Shown here in pieces: positions 37,954-47,074 of a stretch of DNA of 64,000 nucleotides. The notes beneath the pieces were generated by a model that saw only the letters and a list, made by a program, of their open reading frames with translations, searched no databases and was not told where the DNA came from. How positions within the stretch are numbered: position 1 is the stretch's first letter; every line of letters begins with the position of its first letter. Location of the stretch: contig OZ253531.1 of NCBI GenBank assembly GCA_965262395.1, positions 682,001 to 746,000 of the forward strand, read 5' to 3'. This stretch comes from CBDHFF01 sp965262395 (GTDB lineage Bacteria; Pseudomonadota; Alphaproteobacteria; Rickettsiales; Anaplasmataceae). Both the position numbers and the translations under genes were made by a program.

Positions 37954-38569
37954 ACAATAATATAATAAATTCATATCAAATTATTGGTTTATCTATTAAT
38001 TAAAAATCTGTAGGTACGATGAATTTATGGTTATTATACTACCATATAGGATGAATATTTATACATTTATCCTAATAACGAGCGATATGGATGCTCAATG
38101 AATTGGTATGATGCATAAAGATTAGGTTTACTCTAATAACGAGCGATATGGATGCTCAATGAATTGGTATGATGCATAAAGATTAGGTTTACTCTAATAA
38201 CGAGCGATATGGATGCTCAATGAATTGGTATGATGCATAAAGATTAGGTTTACTCTAATAACGAGCGATATGGATGCTCAATGAATTGGTATGATGCATA
38301 AAGATTATTAAGCGTATTAGGTTTACTTAATGATTATACTTATTAAGGCATTTAATCATGTGTCATATACAGTGCATCATAAAACTCAGCATATCTGATT
38401 TTTTTGTTATCAGCCATAAAAACGCTAAACACAGATAATGTCGTACAATTATTAAGTGGCTTAATTTTTGTATCAAATAGACGTATATAGCTGGTATATT
38501 ATAAGAATTACTATATTAAATTACATGACCAAGTCATAATTTTCTTATTTGTTGGTCATATAGTGATGC
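37954..38569. other. Non-coding spacer with repeats
   Basis: About 600 bp between the HAD gene and the convergent hydrolase. Apart from the 61-bp array (38073-38315) no ORF, RNA or clear terminator is visible. Confidence 0.6.
38073..38315. repeat. 61-bp tandem repeats, four copies
   Basis: TAACGAGCGATATGGATGCT recurs with a 61-bp period (TAACG at 38076, 38137, 38198 and 38259). The last three copies are almost identical. Non-coding. Confidence 0.95.
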
Positions 38570-39796
38570 CTATAGTAAATCAGAAGTAACAGGTACTAAC
38601 ATTGTATCTTCTTCTTCTTGCAAGTGTTGTTGATATTGGTGGCTTTGTACTTCAATATCTAACATCTCTATCGCCATAGCTACTTTTTCAATATTAGCGT
38701 TCATATCCATATTGTCTAAAGTAGTAACTTTCATTTCTAAATCTAAAGAAATTGGCTCTTGCAAAGAAACTTGCTTTTCTAAGAAAGCAGCCAAAGTTGC
38801 TTGAAATCCTTCCATTTCACTCATCATGGGTATATGGCCAGAATTTTCAAATATCTTCAATTGTGATCCAGTAATTTTTTCATTCATTTCTATACTACAT
38901 TCACAGGGTACATAATCAAGTCTTCCACTTATAATAAGCGTTTCAGCCTTGATTGCTTCAAGTCTATTAGATAGATCCATATCGCTCAATTCTCCAATGA
39001 ACTGAAATGGTAATCCAAGTAATTTAGACATAACTTCCATGTTTATTGCATTCACCATTTTTACTGGAAGATCTAGGTCTTTCAACTTTTCAGCTTGTTC
39101 TGGAGTAGCATTATACATATTTTTTATCATAATTTCAGCGAGCATTTCCTTGTAATCTGGATGATTGTTAAGAAATTCTAAGTATTTGGTTTTTACTTCA
39201 CAGTGGTTACAACCCTCTAGCTCATCTACTTGTTCTTTTAGTATTTCATCCAAGCCATTTTTGCCGATTAATTCAGTCTTCAGCTCATCCATCCTCTTAT
39301 TTACTTGATCTATGCTATGGCAAGTATTTTCTAGTACTAGAGATTGAATTCTCTCTGGATTTCTGGCAGCGAATTCCATTGCAAGTATGCCGCCAAAAGA
39401 ATGTCCTATGAGGTGCACGCCTTGATTAAGATGTAAACTATCAAGAACTTCATTAAATCTATGGTTGTAAGAATCAAAGCTCCATAAATCACTAGTTCCT
39501 CCATCACAAAGAGATGGACAGTCAGAATCACCATTGCCCAATTGATCATAAGAAATAACAACCCAATCTTTTTCTATTAGGTATGTATGTGACATAAGTG
39601 TTGATAGGGCTGCTCCCCCTGGGCCACCATGCAGTACAAACGCAACTTTATCATGATTTTCTAAGTTATCTAGATACTCATTTCTGCCTACTGTATACGC
39701 CTTTAAATGATATCCATTATCCAGATCTATCATTATATCTCTGCCAGATAAGCCAGATCCAAAATCTTTTTGTATTATATTATTCATCATGCTCAT
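38570..39796 (-). CDS. Proline-iminopeptidase-like alpha/beta hydrolase
   Basis: A 408-residue serine hydrolase. HGGPGG (residues 56-61) and SYDQLGNGDSD are hallmarks of the proline iminopeptidase/S33 branch; the nucleophile is Ser133 in GHSFGG, and late motifs ISGRLDYVP and NSGHIPMM provide the acid and His. The last 60 or so residues form a Met/Gln/Glu-rich extension beyond the catalytic fold, not expected in the family. No signal peptide is visible. The substrate, perhaps short Pro-starting peptides, is inferred. The gene stands between repeats and rlmB, with long spacers on both sides. Confidence 0.85.
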   Translation of the reverse strand: MSMMNNIIQKDFGSGLSGRDIMIDLDNGYHLKAYTVGRNEYLDNLENHDKVAFVLHGGPGGAALSTLMSHTYLIEKDWVVISYDQLGNGDSDCPSLCDGGTSDLWSFDSYNHRFNEVLDSLHLNQGVHLIGHSFGGILAMEFAARNPERIQSLVLENTCHSIDQVNKRMDELKTELIGKNGLDEILKEQVDELEGCNHCEVKTKYLEFLNNHPDYKEMLAEIMIKNMYNATPEQAEKLKDLDLPVKMVNAINMEVMSKLLGLPFQFIGELSDMDLSNRLEAIKAETLIISGRLDYVPCECSIEMNEKITGSQLKIFENSGHIPMMSEMEGFQATLAAFLEKQVSLQEPISLDLEMKVTTLDNMDMNANIEKVAMAIEMLDIEVQSHQYQQHLQEEEDTMLVPVTSDLL

Positions 39797-39928
39797 TACA
39801 ACCCTAGAGTGTGCCTATTGAAGATAAATAATATTTTAGCATACCTTTTGTGTCTGTGCAAGCCAGGGATAAATAAATTAACGAAGCCTTAAATTAAAAT
39901 AATAAATTTTTTTTAAATATTGGTTTAG

Positions 39929-39952
39929 TGATGGCACATAAAAGTGCCATCA
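39929..39952 (-). terminator. Hairpin downstream of rlmB
   Basis: A perfect 9-bp stem, TGATGGCAC with GTGCCATCA, and a 6-base loop lie about 40 bp after the rlmB stop. On the transcribed strand the following bases are AC-rich without a U-tract, so it may terminate weakly or protect the mRNA end. Confidence 0.5.
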
Positions 39953-39989
39953 ATGTAGGTATGATCAATGTATAAGGTTAAAATAATCA

Positions 39990-40721
39990 TTATGATTCAT
40001 AGTTTTGTTTGTATATTTCATGTATTGCAATTGATGCGGCGTTAGATACATTCAGACTTTCCACTTTGTTTGACATGTTTATTTTAATTAGGTCATCGCA
40101 ATTTTTTTTAGTTAATGTTCGTAATCCGCTTCCTTCGGAGCCCATTATTATTACAGATTTCTTAGGAAATTCAACTTTATTAATGTTCAAATCTGCTGTT
40201 CCGTCCATTCCATAACACCAATAACCATGTTTTTTGAGTAATTTAATTGTAGTAGCTAGGTTTATTATTTGTACTAACGGTGTAAGAAAAAAAGTTCCAC
40301 TTGAAGATTTTACTATTGTTGCTATTGATGTTGGTGAATTATTTGCAGTTATTATTACCGCATCCACAGAAAATGCTGAAGCTGATCTAATAACTGCACC
40401 TATATTATGTGGATCAACAACTTGATCTAGTATAATAATAGTTGATACATTGTCTTGTTTTTCAATTACATCTTCTATATTTATTGATATTGAATTGCTA
40501 ATTAATGCTGCTATACCTTGATGTACAGCATCATGATCCAATAGAGATTCTATTTCTGATTTCTCTACTACTTGATATTTAATTTTATTAGAAGTTAGTA
40601 TTTTTAAATTTTTTTCTAAAGTATTTTTTGTTACTAAAATATTTTGTGTTTTGCCCTGTAGAATTGCTGTAATGCAGGAATGTTTGCCATATATCCATAT
40701 ATTTTTTTGATGTTTATACAT
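39990..40721 (-). CDS. rlmB: 23S rRNA 2'-O-methyltransferase (TrmH/SpoU family)
   Basis: SpoU-family enzymes such as RlmB methylate ribose in 23S rRNA (G2251 in E. coli). The 243-residue protein has a small N-terminal substrate-binding domain and the SPOUT knot motifs: DQVVDPHNIGAVIRSASAF, VIIMGSEGSGL and NKVESLNVSNAASIAIHEIY. Length and motifs match RlmB better than the tRNA enzyme TrmH. It is divergent from the tRNA-Tyr/tRNA-Gly/tuf unit. Confidence 0.9.
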   Translation of the reverse strand: MYKHQKNIWIYGKHSCITAILQGKTQNILVTKNTLEKNLKILTSNKIKYQVVEKSEIESLLDHDAVHQGIAALISNSISINIEDVIEKQDNVSTIIILDQVVDPHNIGAVIRSASAFSVDAVIITANNSPTSIATIVKSSSGTFFLTPLVQIINLATTIKLLKKHGYWCYGMDGTADLNINKVEFPKKSVIIMGSEGSGLRTLTKKNCDDLIKINMSNKVESLNVSNAASIAIHEIYKQNYES

Positions 40722-40749
40722 AAAAAATTCCCAATAAATAAATTATTTC

Positions 40750-40776
40750 TTGACACTTGGTATATTCTATTATAAA
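40750..40776 (+). promoter_or_regulatory. Probable sigma-70 promoter of the tRNA-tuf operon
   Basis: Consensus TTGACA at 40750-40755 is followed after 15 bp by TATAAA (40771-40776). It lies about 95 bp before tRNA-Tyr and is the only good consensus -35 in this spacer. The spacing is slightly short. Confidence 0.6.
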
Positions 40777-40869
40777 AAATACTGGCTGCAAACAATTGAT
40801 TTAAGTTTAAGCAGGACTTTATTCAGTTAATTTTAGATGCTGTGATAATAGTGCTGTGGTAGTATAAAT

Positions 40870-40955
40870 GGAGGGGTGGCCGAGCGGTCGAAGGCATCGG
40901 ATTGTAAATCCGACAGCGTAATGCTTCGTAGGTTCGAATCCTACCCCCTCTACCA
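40870..40955 (+). tRNA. tRNA-Tyr (anticodon GTA)
   Basis: Complete cloverleaf with a long variable arm. The acceptor stem GGAGGGG pairs with CCCCTCT, the anticodon loop reads TTGTAAA, the T arm is GTAGGTTCGAATCCTAC, and the CCA end is encoded. Confidence 0.97.
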
Positions 40956-40965
40956 AGTAAATGTT

Positions 40966-41036
40966 GCGGGTGTAGCTTAATGGTAAAGCATCGGCCTTCC
41001 AAGCCGATGACGTGGGTTCGATTCCCATCATCCGCT
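40966..41036 (+). tRNA. tRNA-Gly (anticodon TCC)
   Basis: The acceptor stem GCGGGTG pairs with CATCCGC; the anticodon loop is CTTCCAA and the T loop TTCGATT. CCA is not encoded, unlike in the adjacent tRNA-Tyr. It lies 10 bp after tRNA-Tyr and 56 bp before tuf, probably one transcript. Confidence 0.97.
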
Positions 41037-41092
41037 CTCTGTTTTTGGAGAGTGTATTTTTGTGATTGAAGAATTGAAGGGAGAAAAGAAAA

Positions 41093-42286
41093 ATGGCAAC
41101 AGCGAATTTTGAAAGAACGAAGCCTCATGTTAATGTAGGGACGATAGGCCATGTAGATCATGGTAAAACAACTTTAACAGCTGCGATTACGCATGCTCAT
41201 GGAGTTGGAGTAGATTTTGATAAAATAGATAAAGCGCCTGAGGAAAAAGCTCGTGGTATTACAATATCAACATCACATGTTGAATATGAAACGGAAAAGA
41301 GACATTATGCTCACGTTGATTGTCCAGGACATGCGGATTATGTAAAAAACATGATAACAGGTGCGGCACAGATGGATGGCGCAATATTAGTAGTTTCTGC
41401 TACTGATGGTGCGATGCCTCAAACCAGAGAACATATTTTATTAGCACTACAGGTTGGTGTTCCTGAGATAGTAGTATGCCTGAATAAGGTTGACATGGTA
41501 GAAGATGAAGAAATGTTAGAATTAGTAGAGATGGAAATTAGAGATCTTTTAATAGAAGGTTTTTATAAGAAAAAAGGCAGAGACGATATGGGTCTTGATG
41601 ATGTTGCTGTTGTGCGTTGTTCTGCATTGAAAGCACTTGAGGGTGATGAGAAATATGTAGAGTCTATAAAGAATTTGATGTCTGCTGTAGATGAAAAAAT
41701 ACCTACGCCTGTCAGACCAATTGATGATAGTTTTTTGATGCCAATTGAGGATGTCTTTTCTATTTCTGGTCGTGGCACAGTTGTTACAGGTAGAATAGAA
41801 GCAGGAAAAGTTAGTATTGGAGATTCTTTGGAAATAGTTGGAATTAAGGAAACGAGAGTAACTACTTGTACTGGTGTGGAGATGTTTAGAAAAAATCTAA
41901 ATGATGCTCAAGCTGGTGATAATGTTGGAGTGTTATTAAGAGGTATTGAAAAAACAGAGGTTGAAAGAGGGCAAGTTCTTTCTGCGCCAAAAAGTATTTT
42001 GCCTTATAGTAAATTTCGTGCTACTGTGTATATTCTGACTAAAGAAGAAGGTGGCAGACATACTCCAATATTAAAAGGGTATAGGCCTCAGTTTTATTTT
42101 AGGACGACAGATGTTACTGGTGAATTGTCTTTGCCTGAAGGGGTGGAGATGGCAATGCCAGGTGATAATTTAGAAATTGCAGTGGAGTTAATTCATCCAG
42201 TTGCAATGTCTAAAGGTTTAAATTTTGCTATAAGGGAAGGTGGTCGTACAGTAGGCTCTGGCACTGTTACCGCAATTGATGAGTAA
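41093..42286 (+). CDS. tuf: Elongation factor Tu
   Basis: EF-Tu brings aminoacyl-tRNA to the ribosome in a GTP-dependent way. At 397 residues it is full length, with GHVDHGKTTLTAAI, the switch I block EEKARGITIST, DCPGHADYVKNM, NKVDM and the C-terminal GGRTVGSGTVT. GGGAGAAAAGAAA precedes the ATG. It follows two tRNA genes, an old bacterial arrangement, and leads into rpsJ after 15 bp. Confidence 0.99.
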   Translation: MATANFERTKPHVNVGTIGHVDHGKTTLTAAITHAHGVGVDFDKIDKAPEEKARGITISTSHVEYETEKRHYAHVDCPGHADYVKNMITGAAQMDGAILVVSATDGAMPQTREHILLALQVGVPEIVVCLNKVDMVEDEEMLELVEMEIRDLLIEGFYKKKGRDDMGLDDVAVVRCSALKALEGDEKYVESIKNLMSAVDEKIPTPVRPIDDSFLMPIEDVFSISGRGTVVTGRIEAGKVSIGDSLEIVGIKETRVTTCTGVEMFRKNLNDAQAGDNVGVLLRGIEKTEVERGQVLSAPKSILPYSKFRATVYILTKEEGGRHTPILKGYRPQFYFRTTDVTGELSLPEGVEMAMPGDNLEIAVELIHPVAMSKGLNFAIREGGRTVGSGTVTAIDE

Positions 42287-42301
42287 TTTTAGGAGTATTT
42301 T

Positions 42302-42604
42302 GTGAGTAGGCTTTGTGTTGTATTTAAATGTTTTGATTATGTTGCTCTTGATAGGTCTTTAAAAAAAGTCGTGGAAAAGGCTAAGCAATGTTGTATAAAA
42401 CATTCTGGTCCATTTCCTTTGCCTTCTAAAACTGAGTATTATATAGTTAATCGATCTCCGCATGTTTATAAAAAATCTAGAGAACAGTTTATAAAGAAAA
42501 CTCATAAACGTTATATGGAATTTTATGGCAACTGCGATGTTAATTTGATAGATTCAGATGTTTTATCTGATATTATAGATGTAAAAGTAAAAATTAAGGA
42601 GTAG
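42302..42604 (+). CDS. rpsJ: 30S ribosomal protein S10
   Basis: S10 is a small-subunit head protein. The 100-residue protein has the expected LPSKTEYYIVNRSPHVYKKS region. It starts with GTG 6 bases after AGGAG. The N-terminus (MSRLCVVFKCFDYVALD) has extra Cys residues but the same strand pattern as homologues. First gene of the S10 block after tuf. Confidence 0.93.
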   Translation: MSRLCVVFKCFDYVALDRSLKKVVEKAKQCCIKHSGPFPLPSKTEYYIVNRSPHVYKKSREQFIKKTHKRYMEFYGNCDVNLIDSDVLSDIIDVKVKIKE

Positions 42605-42616
42605 CGTGGGGTTGAT

Positions 42617-43174
42617 ATGAGGTCTTTTGTTTTAGTAAAAAAGGTGGGTTCCACTTCTACGTTTCTTGATGGTGCATTCTCTCAAGTAACGCTATTGCGA
42701 TTTCTTGATCATAAAATTGATGATGAAAAGGAATGTTCTTTTGTTAGTTATTATGATAATAAGGGTAAAGTGATTGATAGAAGTGCTGTGTTATCTAATG
42801 GAAGGTTATCTTCTATATTTAATATTTTATCTGGCTCGGTTGGTATTGATGATTTAAACGGAAAAAGCATTGTGCTTGAGGCTGTGTCTAAGGGTAAGGG
42901 GTTTGCTGGTGTAATGAAGCGCCATGGTTTTAGGGGGGGAGGTGCCTCTCATGGTGTTTCTTTGGCTCATAGAGTTCCGGGATCTACAGGTCAATGTCAA
43001 GATCCTGGCAAGGTTTTTAAAGGTAAAAAAATGCCTGGTAGACTTGGTGGAAAGAAGGTTACTATGAAAGGAATTAAAATTGTAGGGTTTGATCTTTCTT
43101 TAAAATGTGTCATTGTTAAAGGTAGTATTCCTGGTTATAAGAGTTCTATTTTAAAAATAAAGGAGATTTTATAG
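42617..43174 (+). CDS. rplC: 50S ribosomal protein L3
   Basis: L3 is an early-assembly large-subunit protein. The 185-residue protein is short for the family but has VMKRHGFRGGGASHGVSL with RVPGSTGQCQDPGKVFKGK and MPGRLGGKKVT. These form the loop that reaches the peptidyl-transferase centre. Its stop overlaps the rplD start by one base. Confidence 0.96.
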   Translation: MRSFVLVKKVGSTSTFLDGAFSQVTLLRFLDHKIDDEKECSFVSYYDNKGKVIDRSAVLSNGRLSSIFNILSGSVGIDDLNGKSIVLEAVSKGKGFAGVMKRHGFRGGGASHGVSLAHRVPGSTGQCQDPGKVFKGKKMPGRLGGKKVTMKGIKIVGFDLSLKCVIVKGSIPGYKSSILKIKEIL

Positions 43175-43785
43175 TGAAAGTTGCCTTGTTAGGTGTTGAT
43201 GGTCTTTCTTCTGAAAGTGTGGAGATTGATGGCTCTATATTTTCTGATGTTAATTTGGATGTTGTTACTAGGGCGTTCTGGGCTGCGCGCTTGATACGAA
43301 GATCTGGTTGTGCGTATACTAAATCAAAATGTGAAATTAGCGGTACTACAGCAAAGCCTCATAGGCAAAAAGGTACTGGTAAAGCTAGGCAGGGTAGTAA
43401 GCGTTCTCCTCAATTTAGAGGTGGTGCTGTGATTTTTGGTCCTAAAAATAGAAATACTAATATTAAGTATAACAAGAAATTATCAAAAAGTGCTTTATTA
43501 TCTGTTGTTTCTAGTAAATTTAAAGATAATAAATTATTTATTTTGAATTCTTTTTCTTTTGATAAAACTGCACAAATTGCATCTTTTTTACAAAAATCAT
43601 TTAAAGGGTTTTCTTGCTTGTTTGTAGTATTCAGATCTGAATTTTCTATCATGGTTAAATTGTCCTCTAATATTGCTAAAGTAACTGTTGTTGATGTTAG
43701 ATCCTTAAATGTATTTGATGTTTTAAGGCATAATTATATTATTTTTGATAAAGCTTCTATACAATATTTTGAGGATAGTTTATGA
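43174..43785 (+). CDS. rplD: 50S ribosomal protein L4
   Basis: L4 lines the exit tunnel. The diagnostic loop is present: SGTTAKPHRQKGTGKARQGS followed by PQFRGGAVIFGPK. Length 203 residues. It starts with GTG sharing a base with the rplC stop, and its end overlaps the rplW start (ATGA). Confidence 0.96.
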   Translation: MKVALLGVDGLSSESVEIDGSIFSDVNLDVVTRAFWAARLIRRSGCAYTKSKCEISGTTAKPHRQKGTGKARQGSKRSPQFRGGAVIFGPKNRNTNIKYNKKLSKSALLSVVSSKFKDNKLFILNSFSFDKTAQIASFLQKSFKGFSCLFVVFRSEFSIMVKLSSNIAKVTVVDVRSLNVFDVLRHNYIIFDKASIQYFEDSL

Positions 43786-44081
43786 AAAAGGATTTAGTGG
43801 TAAGAGTATCTGATGTACATCTTGATATTGTTCCTTTATTTACTGAAAAGTCGATGAAGTTGCAGGAAGATAATATTTATCTTTTCTCTTGTAATTTAAA
43901 ATCTATTAAATCTAGAGTCAAAGGTGTTTTGGAGCGTTATACTGGAGTAAAAATTTTAAAGATTTCTTCTTTAATTCGAAAAGGTAAGGCTAAAAAATTT
44001 AAAGGTGTATCTGGGGTGAAGTCTAATAAAAAGTTTATGTTTATTAAATTTGCTGATAAAGTTTCTATAGGATTGGAGTAG
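43782..44081 (+). CDS. rplW: 50S ribosomal protein L23
   Basis: L23 sits at the exit-tunnel opening and docks SRP and trigger factor. The 99-residue protein has PLFTEKSMKLQEDNIYLFSC near its N-terminus and VLERYTGVKILKISSLIRKG, as in the family. Translational coupling with rplD by a 4-base overlap. Confidence 0.95.
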   Translation: MKKDLVVRVSDVHLDIVPLFTEKSMKLQEDNIYLFSCNLKSIKSRVKGVLERYTGVKILKISSLIRKGKAKKFKGVSGVKSNKKFMFIKFADKVSIGLE

Positions 44082-44085
44082 TTTT

Positions 44086-44901
44086 ATGTCTAATATTGGT
44101 TTAATAGATTTAACAGTTCTGCGCAGGAAGAAGGTGATTTACGGTAAATCATCTTGTAAAAGTTTATCTTCTAGTTTAAATAAAACAGGAGGTAGAAGTT
44201 GTTCAGGAAGAATTACTGTTAGGCATATTGGGGGTGGTCATAAACGTAAATACCGTTGTATAGATTTTAAAAGAGATAAGCATCATGTAGTTGGTGTTGT
44301 GGATAGAATTGAATATGATCCTAATCGTTCTCCTTTAATTGCATTAATAAAGTATGAAGATGGTGATATTCGTTATATTTTGGCTCCTGTTGATTGTAAG
44401 GAGGGTGACAAGATAGTTTCTGGTCCTGATGTAGAAATTAAAATTGGCAATGCTATGCCCATGATTCAAATGCCAGTAGGTTCTTTTATTCATAACGTTG
44501 AGCTTAAAAATGGTAAAGGTGGTCAGTTGGTTAGAGTAGCAGGTGGTTATGCTCAAATTATAGGGCGTGAAGACAAAGATGTTCTAGTTCGACTTCGATC
44601 TGGATTTGTATATAAGTTGGATGGTAAATCATACGCTACTATTGGAATTCTTTCTAATGCCAATCATAGAAATCGTAATCTTGTTAAAGCTGGAAGGCAT
44701 AGGTGGTTGGGTACTCGTCCTTCTGTTAGAGGAGTTGTAATGAATCCAGTCGACCATCCTCATGGTGGTGGTGAAGGTCGTACTTCTGGGGGGCGTCATC
44801 CTTGTAGTCCTTGGGGATGGCAAACGAAAGGATTTAAAACTAGGAGTAAGAAAAAAAAGAATCCTAGAGTTTTGTATATTAATAAGAAGAAGATGAATTA
44901 G
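44086..44901 (+). CDS. rplB: 50S ribosomal protein L2
   Basis: L2 is central to subunit joining and the peptidyl-transferase centre. At 271 residues it is full length, with GRITVRHIGGGHKRKYRCID, RLRSGFVYKL and the conserved VRGVVMNPVDHPHGGGEGR containing the critical His. In order between rplW and rpsS. Confidence 0.98.
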   Translation: MSNIGLIDLTVLRRKKVIYGKSSCKSLSSSLNKTGGRSCSGRITVRHIGGGHKRKYRCIDFKRDKHHVVGVVDRIEYDPNRSPLIALIKYEDGDIRYILAPVDCKEGDKIVSGPDVEIKIGNAMPMIQMPVGSFIHNVELKNGKGGQLVRVAGGYAQIIGREDKDVLVRLRSGFVYKLDGKSYATIGILSNANHRNRNLVKAGRHRWLGTRPSVRGVVMNPVDHPHGGGEGRTSGGRHPCSPWGWQTKGFKTRSKKKKNPRVLYINKKKMN

Positions 44902-44913
44902 TGTGGGGGAAAT

Positions 44914-45195
44914 ATGGTTCGTTCTTTAGTTAAATTACCTTTTTGTCATAATAGTTTGATGGATAAGGTTAATAAAGTTAGAGGTTCTGGAAAAAAAAAT
45001 ATGGTAATTAATACTATGTCTAGAAGTAGTACTGTTCTACCTAGTTTTGTTGGATTGACCTTTGGGGTTCATAATGGTCGATCTTATACTTCAGTTTCTA
45101 TAAATGAAGATATGGTTGGTCATAAGTTGGGGGAGTTTTCTCCTACTCGTACTTTTCATGGTCATTCTGGTAATAAAAAAGTTGTTAGAAAATAG
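44914..45195 (+). CDS. rpsS: 30S ribosomal protein S19
   Basis: S19 is in the 30S head and contacts S13. The 93-residue protein contains MSRSSTVLPSFVGLTFGVHN and MVGHKLGEFSPTRTFHGHSG, the family signature. It starts 12 bp after rplB. Confidence 0.97.
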   Translation: MVRSLVKLPFCHNSLMDKVNKVRGSGKKNMVINTMSRSSTVLPSFVGLTFGVHNGRSYTSVSINEDMVGHKLGEFSPTRTFHGHSGNKKVVRK

Positions 45196-45203
45196 GAGGT
45201 TTT

Positions 45204-45536
45204 ATGGATTGTGTTCGTGCGTCTTGTCGCAATGTGAAAGGTAGTGTAAAAAAATTATCTTATATGATTCCTCTTGTTAAGGGAAAGGATGTGTCTGTTG
45301 CGTTAAAGAACTTGTTGTTGTCCAAAAAGACAACTTCAATCTATTTTAAAAAAATATTATTGTCTGCGATGGCTAATGCAGAAAACAAGGGATATTCAAT
45401 AAATTCTTTGATTGTAAAGAATGTTATTGTTGATAAGTCTTATTGTTTAAAAAGAATTATTCCTAGATCTAAGGGGCGTTATGGTCGAAAGCGCAAAGAA
45501 TATAGTAATGTACGCTTCATTTTAATGGAACATTAG
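45204..45536 (+). CDS. rplV: 50S ribosomal protein L22
   Basis: L22 spans the large subunit to the exit tunnel. The 110-residue protein has the C-terminal signature RIIPRSKGRYGRKRK and the internal LLSAMANAENKGYS. GGAGG precedes the ATG. Confidence 0.95.
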   Translation: MDCVRASCRNVKGSVKKLSYMIPLVKGKDVSVALKNLLLSKKTTSIYFKKILLSAMANAENKGYSINSLIVKNVIVDKSYCLKRIIPRSKGRYGRKRKEYSNVRFILMEH

Positions 45537-45549
45537 TTGAGGAGTTTTT

Positions 45550-46176
45550 ATGGGTCAAAAAGTTCATCCCACGGGATTTAGATTGGGTTTTATTGATCCT
45601 GATCAAGTAGGTGGTTCTTATTGGAAGTCTTATTGGTACGCTGATAAAGCTGATTATAAAAAGCAAATAAAATATGACATATTGATCCGAAAGTATTTGG
45701 ATAAGAAGTTAAAGAGAGGAACTGTTTCTAAAATATTTCTTTCGAGAAAAGAAAAAGGATTTAATTTATCATTATCAATGATAAGAGCTCGTTCTGTTTT
45801 GACTAAGATAGAAGAATTGGAGCTTGAGATATCAAAAATTTGTGATGGTAGCAAAGTTTCTATTTCTATTGTTGAAGAAAGAAAGCCAGATTTATCTGCT
45901 TCTATTGTTGCAGAATCTGTTGCTTTACAAGTAGAAAAAAGAGTGTCTTATAAAAAGGCAATGAAAAAAGCTATTTCTAGTGCTTTGCAATCTGGTGCAA
46001 AGGGAATAAAAATAGCTTGTGCTGGTCGTTTGGGTGGTGCTGAAATAGCGCGTGCAGAATGGTATAGAGAAGGTCAGGTTCCTTTGCATGTAATTAAAGC
46101 AAATATAGATTATGACACCGCTAGGGCTAATACTACTTACGGAGTTATAGGTGTAAAGGTTTGGATTAATAAATAA
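45550..46176 (+). CDS. rpsC: 30S ribosomal protein S3
   Basis: S3 forms part of the mRNA entry channel. The 208-residue protein begins MGQKVHPTGFRLGF and ends with the conserved GVIGVKVWI block after GRLGGAEIARAEWYREGQVP. The KH domain lies between them. GAGG ribosome-binding site 9 bases upstream. Confidence 0.98.
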   Translation: MGQKVHPTGFRLGFIDPDQVGGSYWKSYWYADKADYKKQIKYDILIRKYLDKKLKRGTVSKIFLSRKEKGFNLSLSMIRARSVLTKIEELELEISKICDGSKVSISIVEERKPDLSASIVAESVALQVEKRVSYKKAMKKAISSALQSGAKGIKIACAGRLGGAEIARAEWYREGQVPLHVIKANIDYDTARANTTYGVIGVKVWINK

Positions 46177-46191
46177 TTTAAGGTTTTTGAT

Positions 46192-46623
46192 ATGATAGGT
46201 ACGTTTAAAGCTAAATATAAAAAGTATTTTAAAGGTAAGATACGTTGTAATGCTAAAAGTAAATTTATGCTTACTTCTGGTGCTTTTGGTCTGAAGGCCT
46301 TACAGTCTTGTAGAATTACTGCTCAACAGATGGAGTCTGTAAGAAGAGTGATAAGTAGAACTGTAAAAAAGCTTAAGGTGAAATGTCGTACGAATATTTA
46401 CCCTGATTATCCTGTGACTAAAAAACCTACGGATGTTCGTATGGGTAAAGGTAAGGGTAATGTAGAATTTTGGGTTGCTAGAGTAAAAGCAGGTACTATT
46501 ATGTTTGAGGTTGATGAGGTTGATGATGAGGATATTCCTGTAATCAAAGAAGCTTTGCGAAAAGCTTCAGCTAAGCTTCCTACTAAATGCAGGTTGGTGA
46601 CTATAGATAATTTTTTGAGGTAA
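46192..46623 (+). CDS. rplP: 50S ribosomal protein L16
   Basis: L16 contacts the A-site tRNA. The 143-residue protein has FGLKALQSCRITAQQMESVR, YPDYPVTKKPTDVRMGKGKG and the VEFWVARVKAGTIMFE block. The N-terminus lacks the usual MLxPKRTKYRKxxKG in part (here IGTFKAKYKKYFKGKIR). Confidence 0.95.
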   Translation: MIGTFKAKYKKYFKGKIRCNAKSKFMLTSGAFGLKALQSCRITAQQMESVRRVISRTVKKLKVKCRTNIYPDYPVTKKPTDVRMGKGKGNVEFWVARVKAGTIMFEVDEVDDEDIPVIKEALRKASAKLPTKCRLVTIDNFLR

Positions 46624-46627
46624 CTAA

Positions 46628-46837
46628 GTGGGCTTAAATATTAAAGAATTAAGATTGAAATCTAAGGAAGAATTAAGTGTGTTGCTTAGGGACGTTGTCA
46701 AGCAGATTACTAGTATTGGCATTAATTATAATCCTATGAGTTCTACTATCTCTCCAAAGGTTGCATGTCGTGAATTAAAAAAATTTCGGTCTAGAATTCT
46801 GACTGTTGAAAATGAAAATTATAAGGAGAAGGTGTAG
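46628..46837 (+). CDS. rpmC: 50S ribosomal protein L29
   Basis: L29 is a small helical protein near the tunnel exit. The 69-residue frame begins at GTG 46628 (MGLNIKELRLKSKEELSVLL), typical of the family. The stop lies one base before the rpsQ start. Confidence 0.9.
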   Translation: MGLNIKELRLKSKEELSVLLRDVVKQITSIGINYNPMSSTISPKVACRELKKFRSRILTVENENYKEKV

Positions 46838-46838
46838 A

Positions 46839-47060
46839 ATGTCTGGTAAAAAGAGAGGTGTAGTTAAGTCTATTTATTCTAAAACCGCTAAAGTGCTTGT
46901 CACTAGATTTGTGAAACATCAAAAATATGAAAAGGGCATCAGATTGCGTAAAGTTTATACAGTGCATGATCAAGAAGAAAGATGTAAAATTGGTGATGAG
47001 GTTGTTATAGAGCAATCTTCTCCAATTTCTAAAACCAAGCGATGGAAAATTTGCAGTTAA
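46839..47060 (+). CDS. rpsQ: 30S ribosomal protein S17
   Basis: S17 binds 16S rRNA early in 30S assembly. The 73-residue protein begins at ATG 46839 (MSGKKRGVVKSIYSKTAKV), with AAGGAGAAGG immediately upstream. An in-frame ATG at 46806 lies inside rpmC and is rejected. It has KYEKGIRLRKVYTVHD and the GDEVVIEQSSPISKTKRW signature. Confidence 0.96.
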   Translation: MSGKKRGVVKSIYSKTAKVLVTRFVKHQKYEKGIRLRKVYTVHDQEERCKIGDEVVIEQSSPISKTKRWKICS

Positions 47061-47074
47061 TTAATGGAGAGTTT

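Noticed and set aside
40819..41161. Minus-strand ORFs across the tRNA genes
   Set aside because: They arise from the complement of tRNA-Tyr and tRNA-Gly, a well-known false ORF source.
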